A stretch of DNA of 64,000 nucleotides, taken from Myxococcota bacterium (lineage in GTDB: Bacteria > Myxococcota_A > UBA9160 > UBA6930). The notes below the pieces were generated by a model that saw only the letters and a program-made list of their open reading frames with translations, was not told the origin of the DNA and ran no database searches. Location of the stretch: the NCBI GenBank assembly GCA_028285625.1, contig JANQOX010000012.1:293517-357516 (forward strand). Reading direction: 5' to 3'. Both the position numbers and the translations under genes were made by a program. Of the stretch, positions 9,211-17,305 are shown piece by piece (the first letter of the stretch is position 1; the number at the start of each line of letters is the position of its first letter).

Positions 9211-10542
9211 ATGGGCGACCGGGTGCTGCGCAGAGGGACCAAGCTCGGCAAGTACCGACTGGTGCGCCGGATCGGGCGGGGCTCGTTCGCCGACGTCTGG
9301 CGCGCCCGCGACACGATCCAGGCCCAGGACGTCGCCCTCAAGGTGGCCCTGCCCGAGCAGGTAGCGGCGCACGGCCGCCAGGCGCTCGAGCAGGAGGCGC
9401 GGATCACCGCACGGCTCGACCACCCGAACGTGGCCTCGGTGCGCAACGCCGACTGGATCGACGGCCGCTTCGTGCTCGCGACCGAACTCGCCCAGCGGAG
9501 CCTGGCCGACTACGCCGGCGCGCGGCGTTCGGGGGCCGTGGCGCTCCGGATCATCCGCGACGTGGCAGCGGGGCTGGCCCATGCCCACGAGCGGGGCGTG
9601 CTCCACCGGGACCTGAAGCCCGACAACGTGCTCGTCTACGCCGACGGCCGCGCGGCCCTCACCGACTTCGGCGCCGCGCGGCTTTCCGCCGGCGCGAGCC
9701 AGGCCTACACCGAGGCCGGCACCCTGGGCTACATGGCGCCGGAGCAGGCCTACGGCCGCCCGCGCCCGGCCTCCGACGTCTTCTCGCTGGGTCTGATCGC
9801 CTACGAGACCCTGACGGGCTTCCTGCCCACCTGGCCGTTCGAATGGCCGCCCGAGCGCCATCGCCGCTTCGAGCAGCGCGTGCCCGGGCCCGTGCAGCCG
9901 GTGCTGAAGCGCGCCGCGGCCTTCGACCCGGCCAGTCGCTACCCGGACGGCGTGGCCTTTGCGCAGGCCCTGGAGCGGGCCTTCGGTCGCGCGGAGCGAG
10001 GCACGACGCGCCGGCGGCCGGCCCGCCGTCGCAAGCCCACCGGGCCGGCGCCGACCCCGCTCGAAGTGCACGCCGAGGTCTTCCGCAAGCGCCACGGGCG
10101 ATCGCTGGAGATGACCTACACCTGCTATCGCTGCGATGGGCCCATCGCCGAGTCGATGCCCTGTTGCCCCTGGTGCGGCACGCGCGACAACTCGCTGCGC
10201 ACGGTCACGAGCTATCCGCTGGTGTGTCCCGACTGCGAGCGTGGCGTTCGCCCGGAGTGGACCGCCTGCCCCTGGTGCTACCGCGGCCGTCTCGCGGGCA
10301 ACGGGCGGCCGCCACGCGCGGACGCCAAGGCGGTGCGTCGCTGCAGCCGTCGCGGCTGCGCCGGCGAGTTGCGCCCATTCATGCGCTACTGCCCCGTCTG
10401 CAAGCAGAAGCCCCGCCGGGTGTGGTCGCATCCCGACCTGCCCGACCGCTGTCCGCGCTGTCGCGGCCCGGTGTCGCGCGCGTTCTTCCGCTTCTGTCCG
10501 TGGTGTGCGCGGCACGAGCCAGGCTGGGGCGGAAGCCGCTAG
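9211..10542 (+). CDS. Ser/Thr protein kinase with four C-terminal zinc ribbons
   Basis: A 443-residue protein. Residues ~15-260 are a Hanks-type kinase: glycine loop IGRGSFADV, the VALKVA lysine, catalytic VLHRDLKPDN and metal-binding LTDFG, then GYMAPEQ. After an Arg-rich linker come four cysteine-pair modules, each CxxC...CPxC, at about residues 305-321, 339-355, 378-397 (CSRRGC then CPVC) and 415-433. These look like zinc ribbons, which bind nucleic acid or proteins. No transmembrane segment is visible, so it is a soluble kinase whose targeting is probably set by the ribbons. The gene's 3' end is duplicated in the downstream tandem repeat. A PP2C phosphatase lies about 1.4 kb away. Confidence 0.9.
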   Translation: MGDRVLRRGTKLGKYRLVRRIGRGSFADVWRARDTIQAQDVALKVALPEQVAAHGRQALEQEARITARLDHPNVASVRNADWIDGRFVLATELAQRSLADYAGARRSGAVALRIIRDVAAGLAHAHERGVLHRDLKPDNVLVYADGRAALTDFGAARLSAGASQAYTEAGTLGYMAPEQAYGRPRPASDVFSLGLIAYETLTGFLPTWPFEWPPERHRRFEQRVPGPVQPVLKRAAAFDPASRYPDGVAFAQALERAFGRAERGTTRRRPARRRKPTGPAPTPLEVHAEVFRKRHGRSLEMTYTCYRCDGPIAESMPCCPWCGTRDNSLRTVTSYPLVCPDCERGVRPEWTACPWCYRGRLAGNGRPPRADAKAVRRCSRRGCAGELRPFMRYCPVCKQKPRRVWSHPDLPDRCPRCRGPVSRAFFRFCPWCARHEPGWGGSR

Positions 10543-10609
10543 CCAAGGGCTCTCGCATGAGGCGGAAGCCGCTAGCCAAGGGCTCTCGCGTGAGGCGGAA
10601 GCCGCTAGC
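10528..10609 (+). repeat. 33-bp tandem repeat made from the kinase 3' end
   Basis: Two full units (10528-10560 and 10561-10593) and a half unit (10594-10609) of a 33-bp sequence beginning GGCGGAAGCCGCTAGCC. The first unit includes the last codons and the TAG of the kinase gene, so the repeat arose by tandem duplication of the gene end. Units 1 and 2 differ at one base (CGCATGA versus CGCGTGA). Confidence 0.9.
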
Positions 10610-10726
10610 ACCGCCCTTCACTGCCCTCGGGTGCTTCTCATCCACCGGCAACCATGGCGCAACGCGGCGATTTGACGCCGCGCGGCAGGTCCTGCACCAT
10701 CGCGCGACCCGGATGCGGAGTAGCGG

Positions 10727-11959
10727 TTGATCCAGGGTCATGTGGAGCTCGGGTTCGAGCCCGTCGCCGAGGCGGTGCTGTCTCAGACGCGGCGAAGCGG
10801 CGGCGGCGCGGCGGCCTGCGTCTACCACCACGGCCGAAAGGTCGTGGACGTCTGGGCCGGCACCCGGGACGACTCGGGTCGGCCGTGGACGGCCGACACC
10901 ATGGCCATGTCCTTCTCGACCTCGAAGGGCGTGCTGGCCACGCTGATCCACATCCTCGCCGACCGTGGGTTGCTCGACTACGACGCCCCCGTGGCGCGCT
11001 ACTGGCCCGAGTTCGCCCAGGGCGGCAAGGCCGAAATCCGCGTTCGCGAGCTGCTGAGCCACCAGGCGGGGTTGCCGGGGGTGCGCGGTCTGGTGGACCG
11101 GGGCGACCGCATCCTCGACTGGGAGTACATGGTCCGTGCGCTCGAACGGGCGCGACCGATCGTCCGCCCGGGCAGCCGCAGCGCCTATCACGCCTTCACC
11201 TTCGGCTGGCTGGCCGGCGAGCTGGCGCAGCGGGTGGGCGGGCGCCCGCTGGGCGAGATGCTGCAGACCGAGCTGGTCGAGCCGCTCGGGCTCGACGGCC
11301 TCTACATCGGCGCCCCGGCCGACGCGCGGGCGCGCGCCGCGCGCCTGCCGACCCCGCGCGTGATGCAGAGCGGGGGCCGCGTGACCGAGCTGCTGGGCCG
11401 CGCGCCCGGCGTGTTGTCGCGGGTCTACAAGGCTGCGGGCGTGCCCGTCGACCCTGCGCTCATGCGCGAGGCGCTGATGCCGCCCGATGCCTCGCACGTG
11501 CTCTTCGGCCCCCGGATCCTCGAGGCGGTGGTGCCCGCGGCCAACGGTCTCTTCACCGCGCGATCGCTGGCGCGCATCTACGCGATGCTGGCCGCCGGCG
11601 GTTCGCTCGACGGCGTGCGCCTGCTCTCGGAGCGCACGATCCGCCGGGCCAGCGAGATCCAGACCCACCGGCCCGACCGCGTGCTGGTGCTGCCGATGCA
11701 CTGGCGGCTCGGCTACCACAGTGCCTTCACCACCCGCGGGCGCCTGGCCGGCGCCTTCGGCCACTTCGGTTACGGCGGCTCGGGCGCGTTCGCCGATCCG
11801 CGCCGAAGGCTCGCCGTCGCCATGGTGAACAACCGCGCCGGCGGCGGACCCTTCGGCGATGCGCGCCTGGCTCTGCTCACCAGCGCCGTGTTGCGCAGTG
11901 CGCGGCGCACCCGGGGCATCGCGCGCCCCTTGGGCTCGCAGTTCGCGGCGCCCGCCTAA
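10727..11959 (+). CDS. serine beta-lactamase-fold hydrolase (family VIII esterase-like)
   Basis: A 410-residue protein of the class C beta-lactamase/DD-peptidase fold. The nucleophile motif STSK is at residues 64-67 and the second-shell tyrosine is at Y155 (AYHAFTFGW), the arrangement common in EstB-like esterases and related hydrolases. No signal peptide is evident, so a cytoplasmic ester hydrolase is more likely than a secreted beta-lactamase. The start is the TTG at 10727, with GTG at 10742 as an alternative. Its TAA overlaps the convergent PP2C gene end by four bases. Confidence 0.82.
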   Translation: MIQGHVELGFEPVAEAVLSQTRRSGGGAAACVYHHGRKVVDVWAGTRDDSGRPWTADTMAMSFSTSKGVLATLIHILADRGLLDYDAPVARYWPEFAQGGKAEIRVRELLSHQAGLPGVRGLVDRGDRILDWEYMVRALERARPIVRPGSRSAYHAFTFGWLAGELAQRVGGRPLGEMLQTELVEPLGLDGLYIGAPADARARAARLPTPRVMQSGGRVTELLGRAPGVLSRVYKAAGVPVDPALMREALMPPDASHVLFGPRILEAVVPAANGLFTARSLARIYAMLAAGGSLDGVRLLSERTIRRASEIQTHRPDRVLVLPMHWRLGYHSAFTTRGRLAGAFGHFGYGGSGAFADPRRRLAVAMVNNRAGGGPFGDARLALLTSAVLRSARRTRGIARPLGSQFAAPA

Positions 11960-12771
11960 CGTCGGTTCGAGCTGGCTCCGCCCGCGGTCTTTCGCGGCGT
12001 GCCCCGCCGCCAGAGCACGAAGGTGAGGTCGTCCGGTTTCGAGGGCGTGGTCGCTTCCGGCGTCTGCATGCGGGTGGAAGCTTCGTCTGCGAGGGCGGAG
12101 GCAGCCTTGCCCAGCGGATGGCGCCGTGCGTACGCCACGATCTCGGCGACCCCGAGGTTGTCGAGCAGACCATCGGTGGCGAGCAGCACGGTGTCGCGGG
12201 CAGCGAGCGGCACGGGGCTTCCGACCTCGATGCGCATGTCGCTGGCCCCCACGGCGTTCGAGATCACGTGGCGCGCCTCGTGATGCAGCGCCTCGTCCTC
12301 GTCGAGCAGTCCCGCTTCGACGCCGTAGCCTACGGGCGAGTGGGCCACGGTCTGCAGCTTGATCCGGCCGCGTCCCCCCACCACCAGCACCGCGGAGTCG
12401 CCCACGTGGTAGGGCCGGAGGGACGCGCCATCGACCTCGGCGAGCGCCACCGTGGTGGCGGCGCCCAGCGCCAGATCCAGGATCTCGCGGTTGGCCTGCT
12501 CGAGGCCGTCGAGAATGCGGCTGCGCAGGGGCTCGTCCGGCGCGGCATCGGCCACGGCCAAAGCCAGCGCGCGCAACACCAGCGCCGACGCGCGCTCGCC
12601 GGCGGCCGCGCCGCCCACCCCATCGGCGACGGCCAGCAGCATGCGTCCGCCCGCCACCGCCAGGACCGCGGCGCCGTCCTGGTTCGGGCGGCTGGGCTCA
12701 CTGCCGGGCCGGCAGGTGCTGAACACCGCGGCTTCGCCATCCCCGACGGAGATGCGCGTGGGCACGCGCAT
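11956..12771 (-). CDS. PP2C-type Ser/Thr phosphatase
   Basis: A 271-residue PPM phosphatase. Metal-binding and family motifs appear in order: PNQDG near residue 30, VADGVGG near 48, YHVGDSAVLV near 125, LLATDGLLDN near 200 and PDDLTFVLW near 247. It removes phosphate from Ser/Thr residues and is a natural antagonist of the nearby Hanks-type kinase, though partnership is inferred from proximity. The ATG at 12771 is the first clear start. It lies 77 bp downstream of dapB on the same strand and could be the last gene of that transcript. Confidence 0.88.
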   Translation of the reverse strand: MRVPTRISVGDGEAAVFSTCRPGSEPSRPNQDGAAVLAVAGGRMLLAVADGVGGAAAGERASALVLRALALAVADAAPDEPLRSRILDGLEQANREILDLALGAATTVALAEVDGASLRPYHVGDSAVLVVGGRGRIKLQTVAHSPVGYGVEAGLLDEDEALHHEARHVISNAVGASDMRIEVGSPVPLAARDTVLLATDGLLDNLGVAEIVAYARRHPLGKAASALADEASTRMQTPEATTPSKPDDLTFVLWRRGTPRKTAGGASSNRR

Positions 12772-12848
12772 CTCGAAGCCGATGAAGAGGCCGACCTCGT
12801 CCTGCAGGGTTCTGTCTCCCGCGCCCCGCTGGTGGGGCCCGCCCGGCG

Positions 12849-13643
12849 TCAGCCCGACAGACCCAGCACCTGCTCCATGTCGTAGCGGCCGGGGGGACGG
12901 CCCAGGACCCAGAGCGCGGCGCGCACGGCACCGCGGGCAAAGTGGTCGCGCGTGGCCGAGCGGTGGACCAGCTCGAGCCGCTCGCCCTGGCCCACGAAGT
13001 AGAGGGTGTGTTCGCCCGGGTTGTCGCCGCCGCGCAGGGTCTGGATGCCGATGGCCTCGTCCGGTCGCGGGCCGGTCAGGCCCTCGCGTGCCAGTACCTG
13101 ATGATCGGAGAGCGACCGGCCGCGGCCCTCGGCCACCGCCTCGCCGATGCGAAGCGCGGTGCCGCTCGGGGCGTCCACCTTGGCAGCGTGGTGGATCTCC
13201 ACGATCTCGGCGTCGAAGTCGGCACCGAGCAGCGCCGCGGCGTCGCGCGCCAGGTGGAAGAGCACGTTCACCGCGACCGAGAAGTTCGCGGCTTGCACCA
13301 CGGCGATCTTGCCCGACAGGCTCTCGACCTCTTCGCGCTGGGCCTCGGACAGGCCCGTGGTGCCGATGACGCAGGGCGTTCCCGCGTCGGCGGCCGCGCG
13401 CAGGGCGGCGAGCGTGCCGGCGGGATTGGCGAAGACGATCGCCACGTCGCAGCCGGCCATGGCCGCGGCGGGATCGCTGGTGACGGCCACACCGCCTTCG
13501 AGTTCGGTGCCCTCCTGGGCATGGCCCGGCGCCTCGAGTGCGGCGCCGAGCGCCAGCTCTTCGCGCTCGGCCACGGCGGCGCGCACGCGCTCACCCATGC
13601 GGCCGAGCGCGCCGACCACCGCCACGTGCGCGGGTTCGCTCAA
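12849..13643 (-). CDS. dapB: 4-hydroxy-tetrahydrodipicolinate reductase
   Basis: A 264-residue DapB, NAD(P)H-dependent reductase of the lysine/diaminopimelate pathway. The nucleotide-binding loop GALGRMG is near the N-terminus and the signature EIHHAAKVDAPSGTA near residue 150 contains the catalytic His and Lys. The start is TTG at 13643, overlapping the dapA stop as TTGA, so the two are translationally coupled. Confidence 0.95.
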   Translation of the reverse strand: MSEPAHVAVVGALGRMGERVRAAVAEREELALGAALEAPGHAQEGTELEGGVAVTSDPAAAMAGCDVAIVFANPAGTLAALRAAADAGTPCVIGTTGLSEAQREEVESLSGKIAVVQAANFSVAVNVLFHLARDAAALLGADFDAEIVEIHHAAKVDAPSGTALRIGEAVAEGRGRSLSDHQVLAREGLTGPRPDEAIGIQTLRGGDNPGEHTLYFVGQGERLELVHRSATRDHFARGAVRAALWVLGRPPGRYDMEQVLGLSG

Positions 13644-14512
13644 AGGAGTCCGAACTCCTTCATGGTCACCTGGAGGCGCTCGCGGTTCGCGTCCGACAGC
13701 CGCGTCAGCGGCAGCCGGATCTCGTCCTGCACGAGACCGCGCAGGGCCAGGGCCGCCTTCACGGGGATCGGGTTGGTCTCGCAGAAGATCGCGTCGACCA
13801 GCGGCAGCAGGCGATAGTAGGTGTCGCGGCTGCGCGCGAGATCGCCGGCCCGGAACGAGCGCACCACGTCGACGACCTCCGAGGGGGCCAGGTTCGAGGT
13901 GGTCGAGATCACGCCTGCGCCGCCGAGGGCGAGCATCGGAAGCGTGGCCCAGTCATCCCCCGACAGCACCGCAAAGTCGTCGGGCGTGGCCTGGATCAGT
14001 TGGGCCACCTGATGCAGGTCGCCGCAGGATTCCTTGACGCCCACCACCTGCTCGATCTCGGCCAGGCGCGCGAAGGTTTCGGGCAGGATGTTCGAGGCCG
14101 TGCGGCCGGGGATGTTGTAGACGACCAGCGGGAAGCTCGTCTCCCTCGCGACGGCCTGGAAGTGCCGAACGATGCCCTCGGGCATCGGCTTGTTGTAGTA
14201 CGGCGAGATCAGCAGCGCGCCGTCGGCTCCGGCCTCCTTCGCGTGCCGCGTGAGTTCGATCGCCTCGGCCGTGGCATTGGAGCCGGTGCCGGCCAGGACC
14301 TTCACGCGGCCGCGCGCGGCAGAGACCACCACCTCGACCACCCGCCGGTGCTCGCCGTGGGTGAGCGTGGCCGACTCGCCGGTCGAGCCGCACGGCACCA
14401 GGCCGTCCACGCCGGCGGCGATCTGAAGCTCGACCAGCTCGGCCAGCGCCCGCTCGTCGAGCACGCCATCGCGAAACGGCGTGACCAGTGCCGTGAGGAC
14501 CCCTTCGAACAT
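13640..14512 (-). CDS. dapA: 4-hydroxy-tetrahydrodipicolinate synthase
   Basis: A 290-residue DapA, condensing pyruvate with aspartate semialdehyde. Visible motifs are GSTGES, the YNIPGRT tyrosine motif near residue 134 and the Schiff-base lysine in GVKES near residue 162. The ATG at 14512 is shared with the last base of the dapF stop (TGATG). The length is typical, and the gene is the middle member of dapF-dapA-dapB. Confidence 0.96.
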   Translation of the reverse strand: MFEGVLTALVTPFRDGVLDERALAELVELQIAAGVDGLVPCGSTGESATLTHGEHRRVVEVVVSAARGRVKVLAGTGSNATAEAIELTRHAKEAGADGALLISPYYNKPMPEGIVRHFQAVARETSFPLVVYNIPGRTASNILPETFARLAEIEQVVGVKESCGDLHQVAQLIQATPDDFAVLSGDDWATLPMLALGGAGVISTTSNLAPSEVVDVVRSFRAGDLARSRDTYYRLLPLVDAIFCETNPIPVKAALALRGLVQDEIRLPLTRLSDANRERLQVTMKEFGLL

Positions 14513-15375
14513 CAGTCCTCCCCCTCTTCCAGCGTGATCTCGCCGGTGAAGACCCGCGCGGCGGGCCCGGTCATGAAGACGCTCTCGCCGTCGCCCGCCC
14601 ACGAGATGGCGAGCTCGCCCCCGCGCAGCGCGATGGTGACGTCGCGGTCGATCACACCGCGCAGCATGCAGGCCACGGCCGTGGCGCAGGCGCCGCTGCC
14701 GCAGGCCAGGGTTTCGCCGGTGCCGCGTTCGAAGGTGCGCTGGCGAACGCGATCGCGCGAGACGATCTCGATGAACTCGACGTTCACGCCGTTCGGAAAG
14801 TCGGGATGCCGCTCGATGGCCGGACCCACGCGCTCGACCGGGAACGCATCGACGTCCTCCACCGGGATCACGCAGTGGGGGTTGCCCATGGAGATGGCGC
14901 TCACCGAGAGGGTCTCGCCATCCACCTCGAGGGGCACGTCGAGCACCGGGCCCGTGCCTGCGGGGTCGCCGAGTCGGGTGGGGATCTTCGCGGGCGCCAG
15001 GATCGGCGGCCCCATGTCGACGCAGACCAGGCCGGGCCCCTCGTAGCGGGGCTTGACGATGCCGCTCATGGTCTCGACGCGGATCTCGTCCTGGGTCGTG
15101 TGCCCTTCTTGGCGCAGGTAGAGGAAGAACGCGCGGATGCCGTTGGCGCACATCTCCACCTGCGAGCCGTCGGCGTTCACGATCTCCATGCGGAAGTCGG
15201 CGGCGTCCGAGGGCCGCACCACCAGCATCTGGTCGAAGCCCACGCCGAAGTGCCGGTCCGACAGGCGCCGCGCCAGCGGCTCGAGCGCGGGGAGATCCGG
15301 CTCACGCAGCCCGTCGAGCACCACGAAGTCGTTCCCCGCCCCGTGCATCTTGGTGAACGGAAGTACGCGGGTCAC
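14512..15375 (-). CDS. dapF: diaminopimelate epimerase
   Basis: A 287-residue DapF, interconverting LL- and meso-diaminopimelate for lysine and peptidoglycan. Both catalytic cysteines are seen, in MCANGIRA (near residue 77) and LACGSGACAT (near residue 223). The start is GTG at 15375. Its first 15 codons are duplicated 71 bp upstream as a separate short reading frame that ends on this start codon (GTGA), so translation may be coupled to that leader. Confidence 0.95.
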   Translation of the reverse strand: MTRVLPFTKMHGAGNDFVVLDGLREPDLPALEPLARRLSDRHFGVGFDQMLVVRPSDAADFRMEIVNADGSQVEMCANGIRAFFLYLRQEGHTTQDEIRVETMSGIVKPRYEGPGLVCVDMGPPILAPAKIPTRLGDPAGTGPVLDVPLEVDGETLSVSAISMGNPHCVIPVEDVDAFPVERVGPAIERHPDFPNGVNVEFIEIVSRDRVRQRTFERGTGETLACGSGACATAVACMLRGVIDRDVTIALRGGELAISWAGDGESVFMTGPAARVFTGEITLEEGED

Positions 15376-15449
15376 GACGCAGGGCTCCTGCCGCTCCGGG
15401 TGTTGCCCGCCCCATGCATCTTGGTGAAACGCAGCACGCGGGTCACGAC
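15336..15449 (-). repeat. partial tandem duplication of the dapF 5' end
   Basis: About 45 bp around the dapF start (15336-15378) recur at 15403-15449, shifted by 71 bp. The copies share GTCGTGACCCGCGT and TTCACCAAGATGCA, and most differences are at third codon positions, so the encoded peptides are nearly identical over 15 residues. Confidence 0.85.
15372..15446 (-). pseudogene. 24-codon truncated dapF copy, possible leader peptide
   Basis: This short frame starts with GTG at 15446 and encodes MTRVLRFTKMHGAGN, matching DapF residues 1-15 with a single substitution (Pro to Arg at residue 6). It then leaves the dapF sequence for nine unrelated residues and stops at TGA, whose first two bases are the last two of the dapF GTG start. 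It is either a remnant of a second dapF, a scar of a rearrangement, or a leader peptide coupled to dapF. No data here decide between these. The largely silent differences suggest that the copy was once translated. Confidence 0.55.
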
Positions 15450-15465
15450 GGGGTGGACTCGCTGC

Positions 15466-15696
15466 TCATTGGAAGGTTTCGTCCGAGTTCACGTCGGGGA
15501 CGTGTGCGGGCAGTTGACCGCGGCTGGCGGCGGGGTGACGGGGCGGCGGCTCGATGGCGCGCTCGGGCGGGCCGTAGCGCCCGCAGGCCAGGGCCGGCCA
15601 GGCGATCCCGAGGGCCAGCCCCAGGGTGGCGATGAGGCGGGCCATGCGGCGGCTTCGGTGGGGCTGCGTCATTTCGGGTTCGTTCTCCTGCGTCAT
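15466..15696 (-). CDS. lptM: LptM-like small lipoprotein
   Basis: A 76-residue predicted lipoprotein. After an N-terminal Arg-rich region, the hydrophobic LGLALGIAWPALACG contains a lipobox-like ALAC, followed by GRYGPPERAIEPPP, which resembles the CGxxGPLYLP tail of LptM (YifL), a helper of LPS translocon maturation. The gene context also fits, because lptM commonly sits beside dapF/lysA. The ATG at 15696 overlaps the argH stop as ATGA; internal ATGs at MTQPHRS or MARLIA are alternatives. Identification rests on motif plus context. Confidence 0.65.
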   Translation of the reverse strand: MTQENEPEMTQPHRSRRMARLIATLGLALGIAWPALACGRYGPPERAIEPPPRHPAASRGQLPAHVPDVNSDETFQ

Positions 15697-17114
15697 GATC
15701 CAGATTCCCCGTCTCCGAGCGCCTGCCGCTCCTCGGCGAGCTCGCGTTCGGCGGCGTCGAGCGCCTCGGTGACGCGCACCCGCGCCGTGCCTCCCGGGAG
15801 CGCGCGCTCTTCGAGGGCGCGCTCCAGGCTCAGCAGCTCGTCCGCGCCGGTGGGGAACGCCTCGTGGAAGGCTCGCAGATCCTGCCTCGTGAGCCCACGC
15901 AGGTCGAGCTGGTTCGACAGGCAGTGCGCCACGATCTTGCCCACCGCTTCGTGGGCCTCGCGGAAGGGCACGCCCTCGCGCACCAGTGCCTCGGCCAGGT
16001 CGGTGGCCAGCAGCATGGGGTCGCCGGCCGCCTGGGCCATGCGCTCGGTGTCGACGCGCAGCGTGGCCAGCGAGCCGGCCAGCACGTGCAGGCTGTCGCC
16101 CAGGGTGGCCGCCGAATCGAAGATCGGCTCCTTGTCCTCCTGGAGGTCACGGTTGTAGGTGAGGGGGAGACCCTTCATCACCGTGAGGAGGGTGACCAGG
16201 TTGCCGATGGCGCGGCCGCTCTTGCCCCGGACGATCTCGGGCACGTCCGGGTTCTTCTTCTGGGGCATCAGGCTCGAACCCGTCGAGTAGGCGTCGGCGA
16301 GCTCGACGAAGCCGAACTCGGCGCTGCTCCAGAGCACCAGCTCGTCGGCCAGCCGCGACAGGTGGACCATGGCGATGGCACAGGCCGACAAGAACTCGAG
16401 GGCCGCGTCGCGCGACGCCACTGCATCCATGCTGTTGCGCGAGGGGGCCTCGAAGCCCAGGGCCCCCGCGGTGTTCTCGCGGTCGAGCGGCAGGGTCGAG
16501 CCGGCCAGGGCACCGGATCCCAGCGGAGACGTGGCCAGCCGGCCCGCCAGGTCTGCAAAGCGGCCGGCGTCGCGCCCGAACATCTCGAAGAAGGCGAGCC
16601 AGTGGTGTGCGAGCCGCACCGGCTGCGCCCGCTGCAGGTGGGTGTAGCCGGGCAGCACCGTATCGATGTGTTCGCGGGCGCGCGTCACGAGCACTTCGCG
16701 CAGCACCTGCAGGCCCTCGCGAGCGGCCGAGGCGGCATCGCGCAGGTAGAGCGCCAGATCGGTGGCGACCTGGTCGTTGCGGCTTCGCCCGGTGTGCAGG
16801 CGGCCCGCCACGGGGCCCAGGCGATCGCGCAGTCGCGACTCGACGTTCATGTGCACGTCTTCGAGGGCCGGGTCGAAGTCGAACGTACCTGCCTCGATCT
16901 CGCGCCCGATGGTCTCGAGCCCTTCGACCAGCTGAGCCACGTCCTCGGGGGAAAGCAGGCCTTGCCGGCCGAGCATGCGCGCGTGCGCGATCGAGCCGCG
17001 GATGTCATAGCGACCCAGGGCGCGGTCGAAGGCGACCGACGCGCTGAAGCGTTCCACGGCGGGGTCGGTGGCCTCCGAGAAGCGGCCACCCCACGGCTTT
17101 TCCTTCGCTCCCAT
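15693..17114 (-). CDS. argH: argininosuccinate lyase
   Basis: A 473-residue ArgH of the fumarase/aspartase superfamily, final step of arginine synthesis (argininosuccinate to arginine and fumarate). The superfamily signature [12 protein letters not shown] near residue 280 carries the catalytic serine; HTGRSRNDQ near residue 110 and [10 protein letters not shown] near 157 are also present. The ATG at 17114 ([12 protein letters not shown]) was chosen over an upstream extension lacking conserved sequence. It begins the minus-strand operon argH-lptM-dapF-dapA-dapB. Confidence 0.95.
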   Translation of the reverse strand: MGAKEKPWGGRFSEATDPAVERFSASVAFDRALGRYDIRGSIAHARMLGRQGLLSPEDVAQLVEGLETIGREIEAGTFDFDPALEDVHMNVESRLRDRLGPVAGRLHTGRSRNDQVATDLALYLRDAASAAREGLQVLREVLVTRAREHIDTVLPGYTHLQRAQPVRLAHHWLAFFEMFGRDAGRFADLAGRLATSPLGSGALAGSTLPLDRENTAGALGFEAPSRNSMDAVASRDAALEFLSACAIAMVHLSRLADELVLWSSAEFGFVELADAYSTGSSLMPQKKNPDVPEIVRGKSGRAIGNLVTLLTVMKGLPLTYNRDLQEDKEPIFDSAATLGDSLHVLAGSLATLRVDTERMAQAAGDPMLLATDLAEALVREGVPFREAHEAVGKIVAHCLSNQLDLRGLTRQDLRAFHEAFPTGADELLSLERALEERALPGGTARVRVTEALDAAERELAEERQALGDGESGS

Positions 17115-17138
17115 GGAGGGAATCTCCGGGAATCCCGT

Positions 17139-17236
17139 CGGGCCTGCCACCCCTCGGAGGACGGGGCGCCTTGCCCCCGGAGGCCCGGGCGTGCCACCCC
17201 AGTGGGCGGTTGGGCCGGTCGGGCGTGCCACCCCAG
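17139..17236. repeat. short direct repeats in the argH-mrcB divergent region
   Basis: The 17-mer CGGGCGTGCCACCCCAG occurs at 17186-17202 and 17220-17236, and a close copy, CGGGCCTGCCACCCC, at 17139-17153. The 191-bp region between the divergent argH and mrcB starts is otherwise unremarkable. The repeats could be operator sites or slippage products; their role is unknown. Confidence 0.6.
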
Positions 17237-17305
17237 CACCCGTGTGCGAGTTTCCTCACGTCCGGGGGGAACGCGCGTCCAGGGGCGCTGCGTCCGGGGG
17301 GAACC

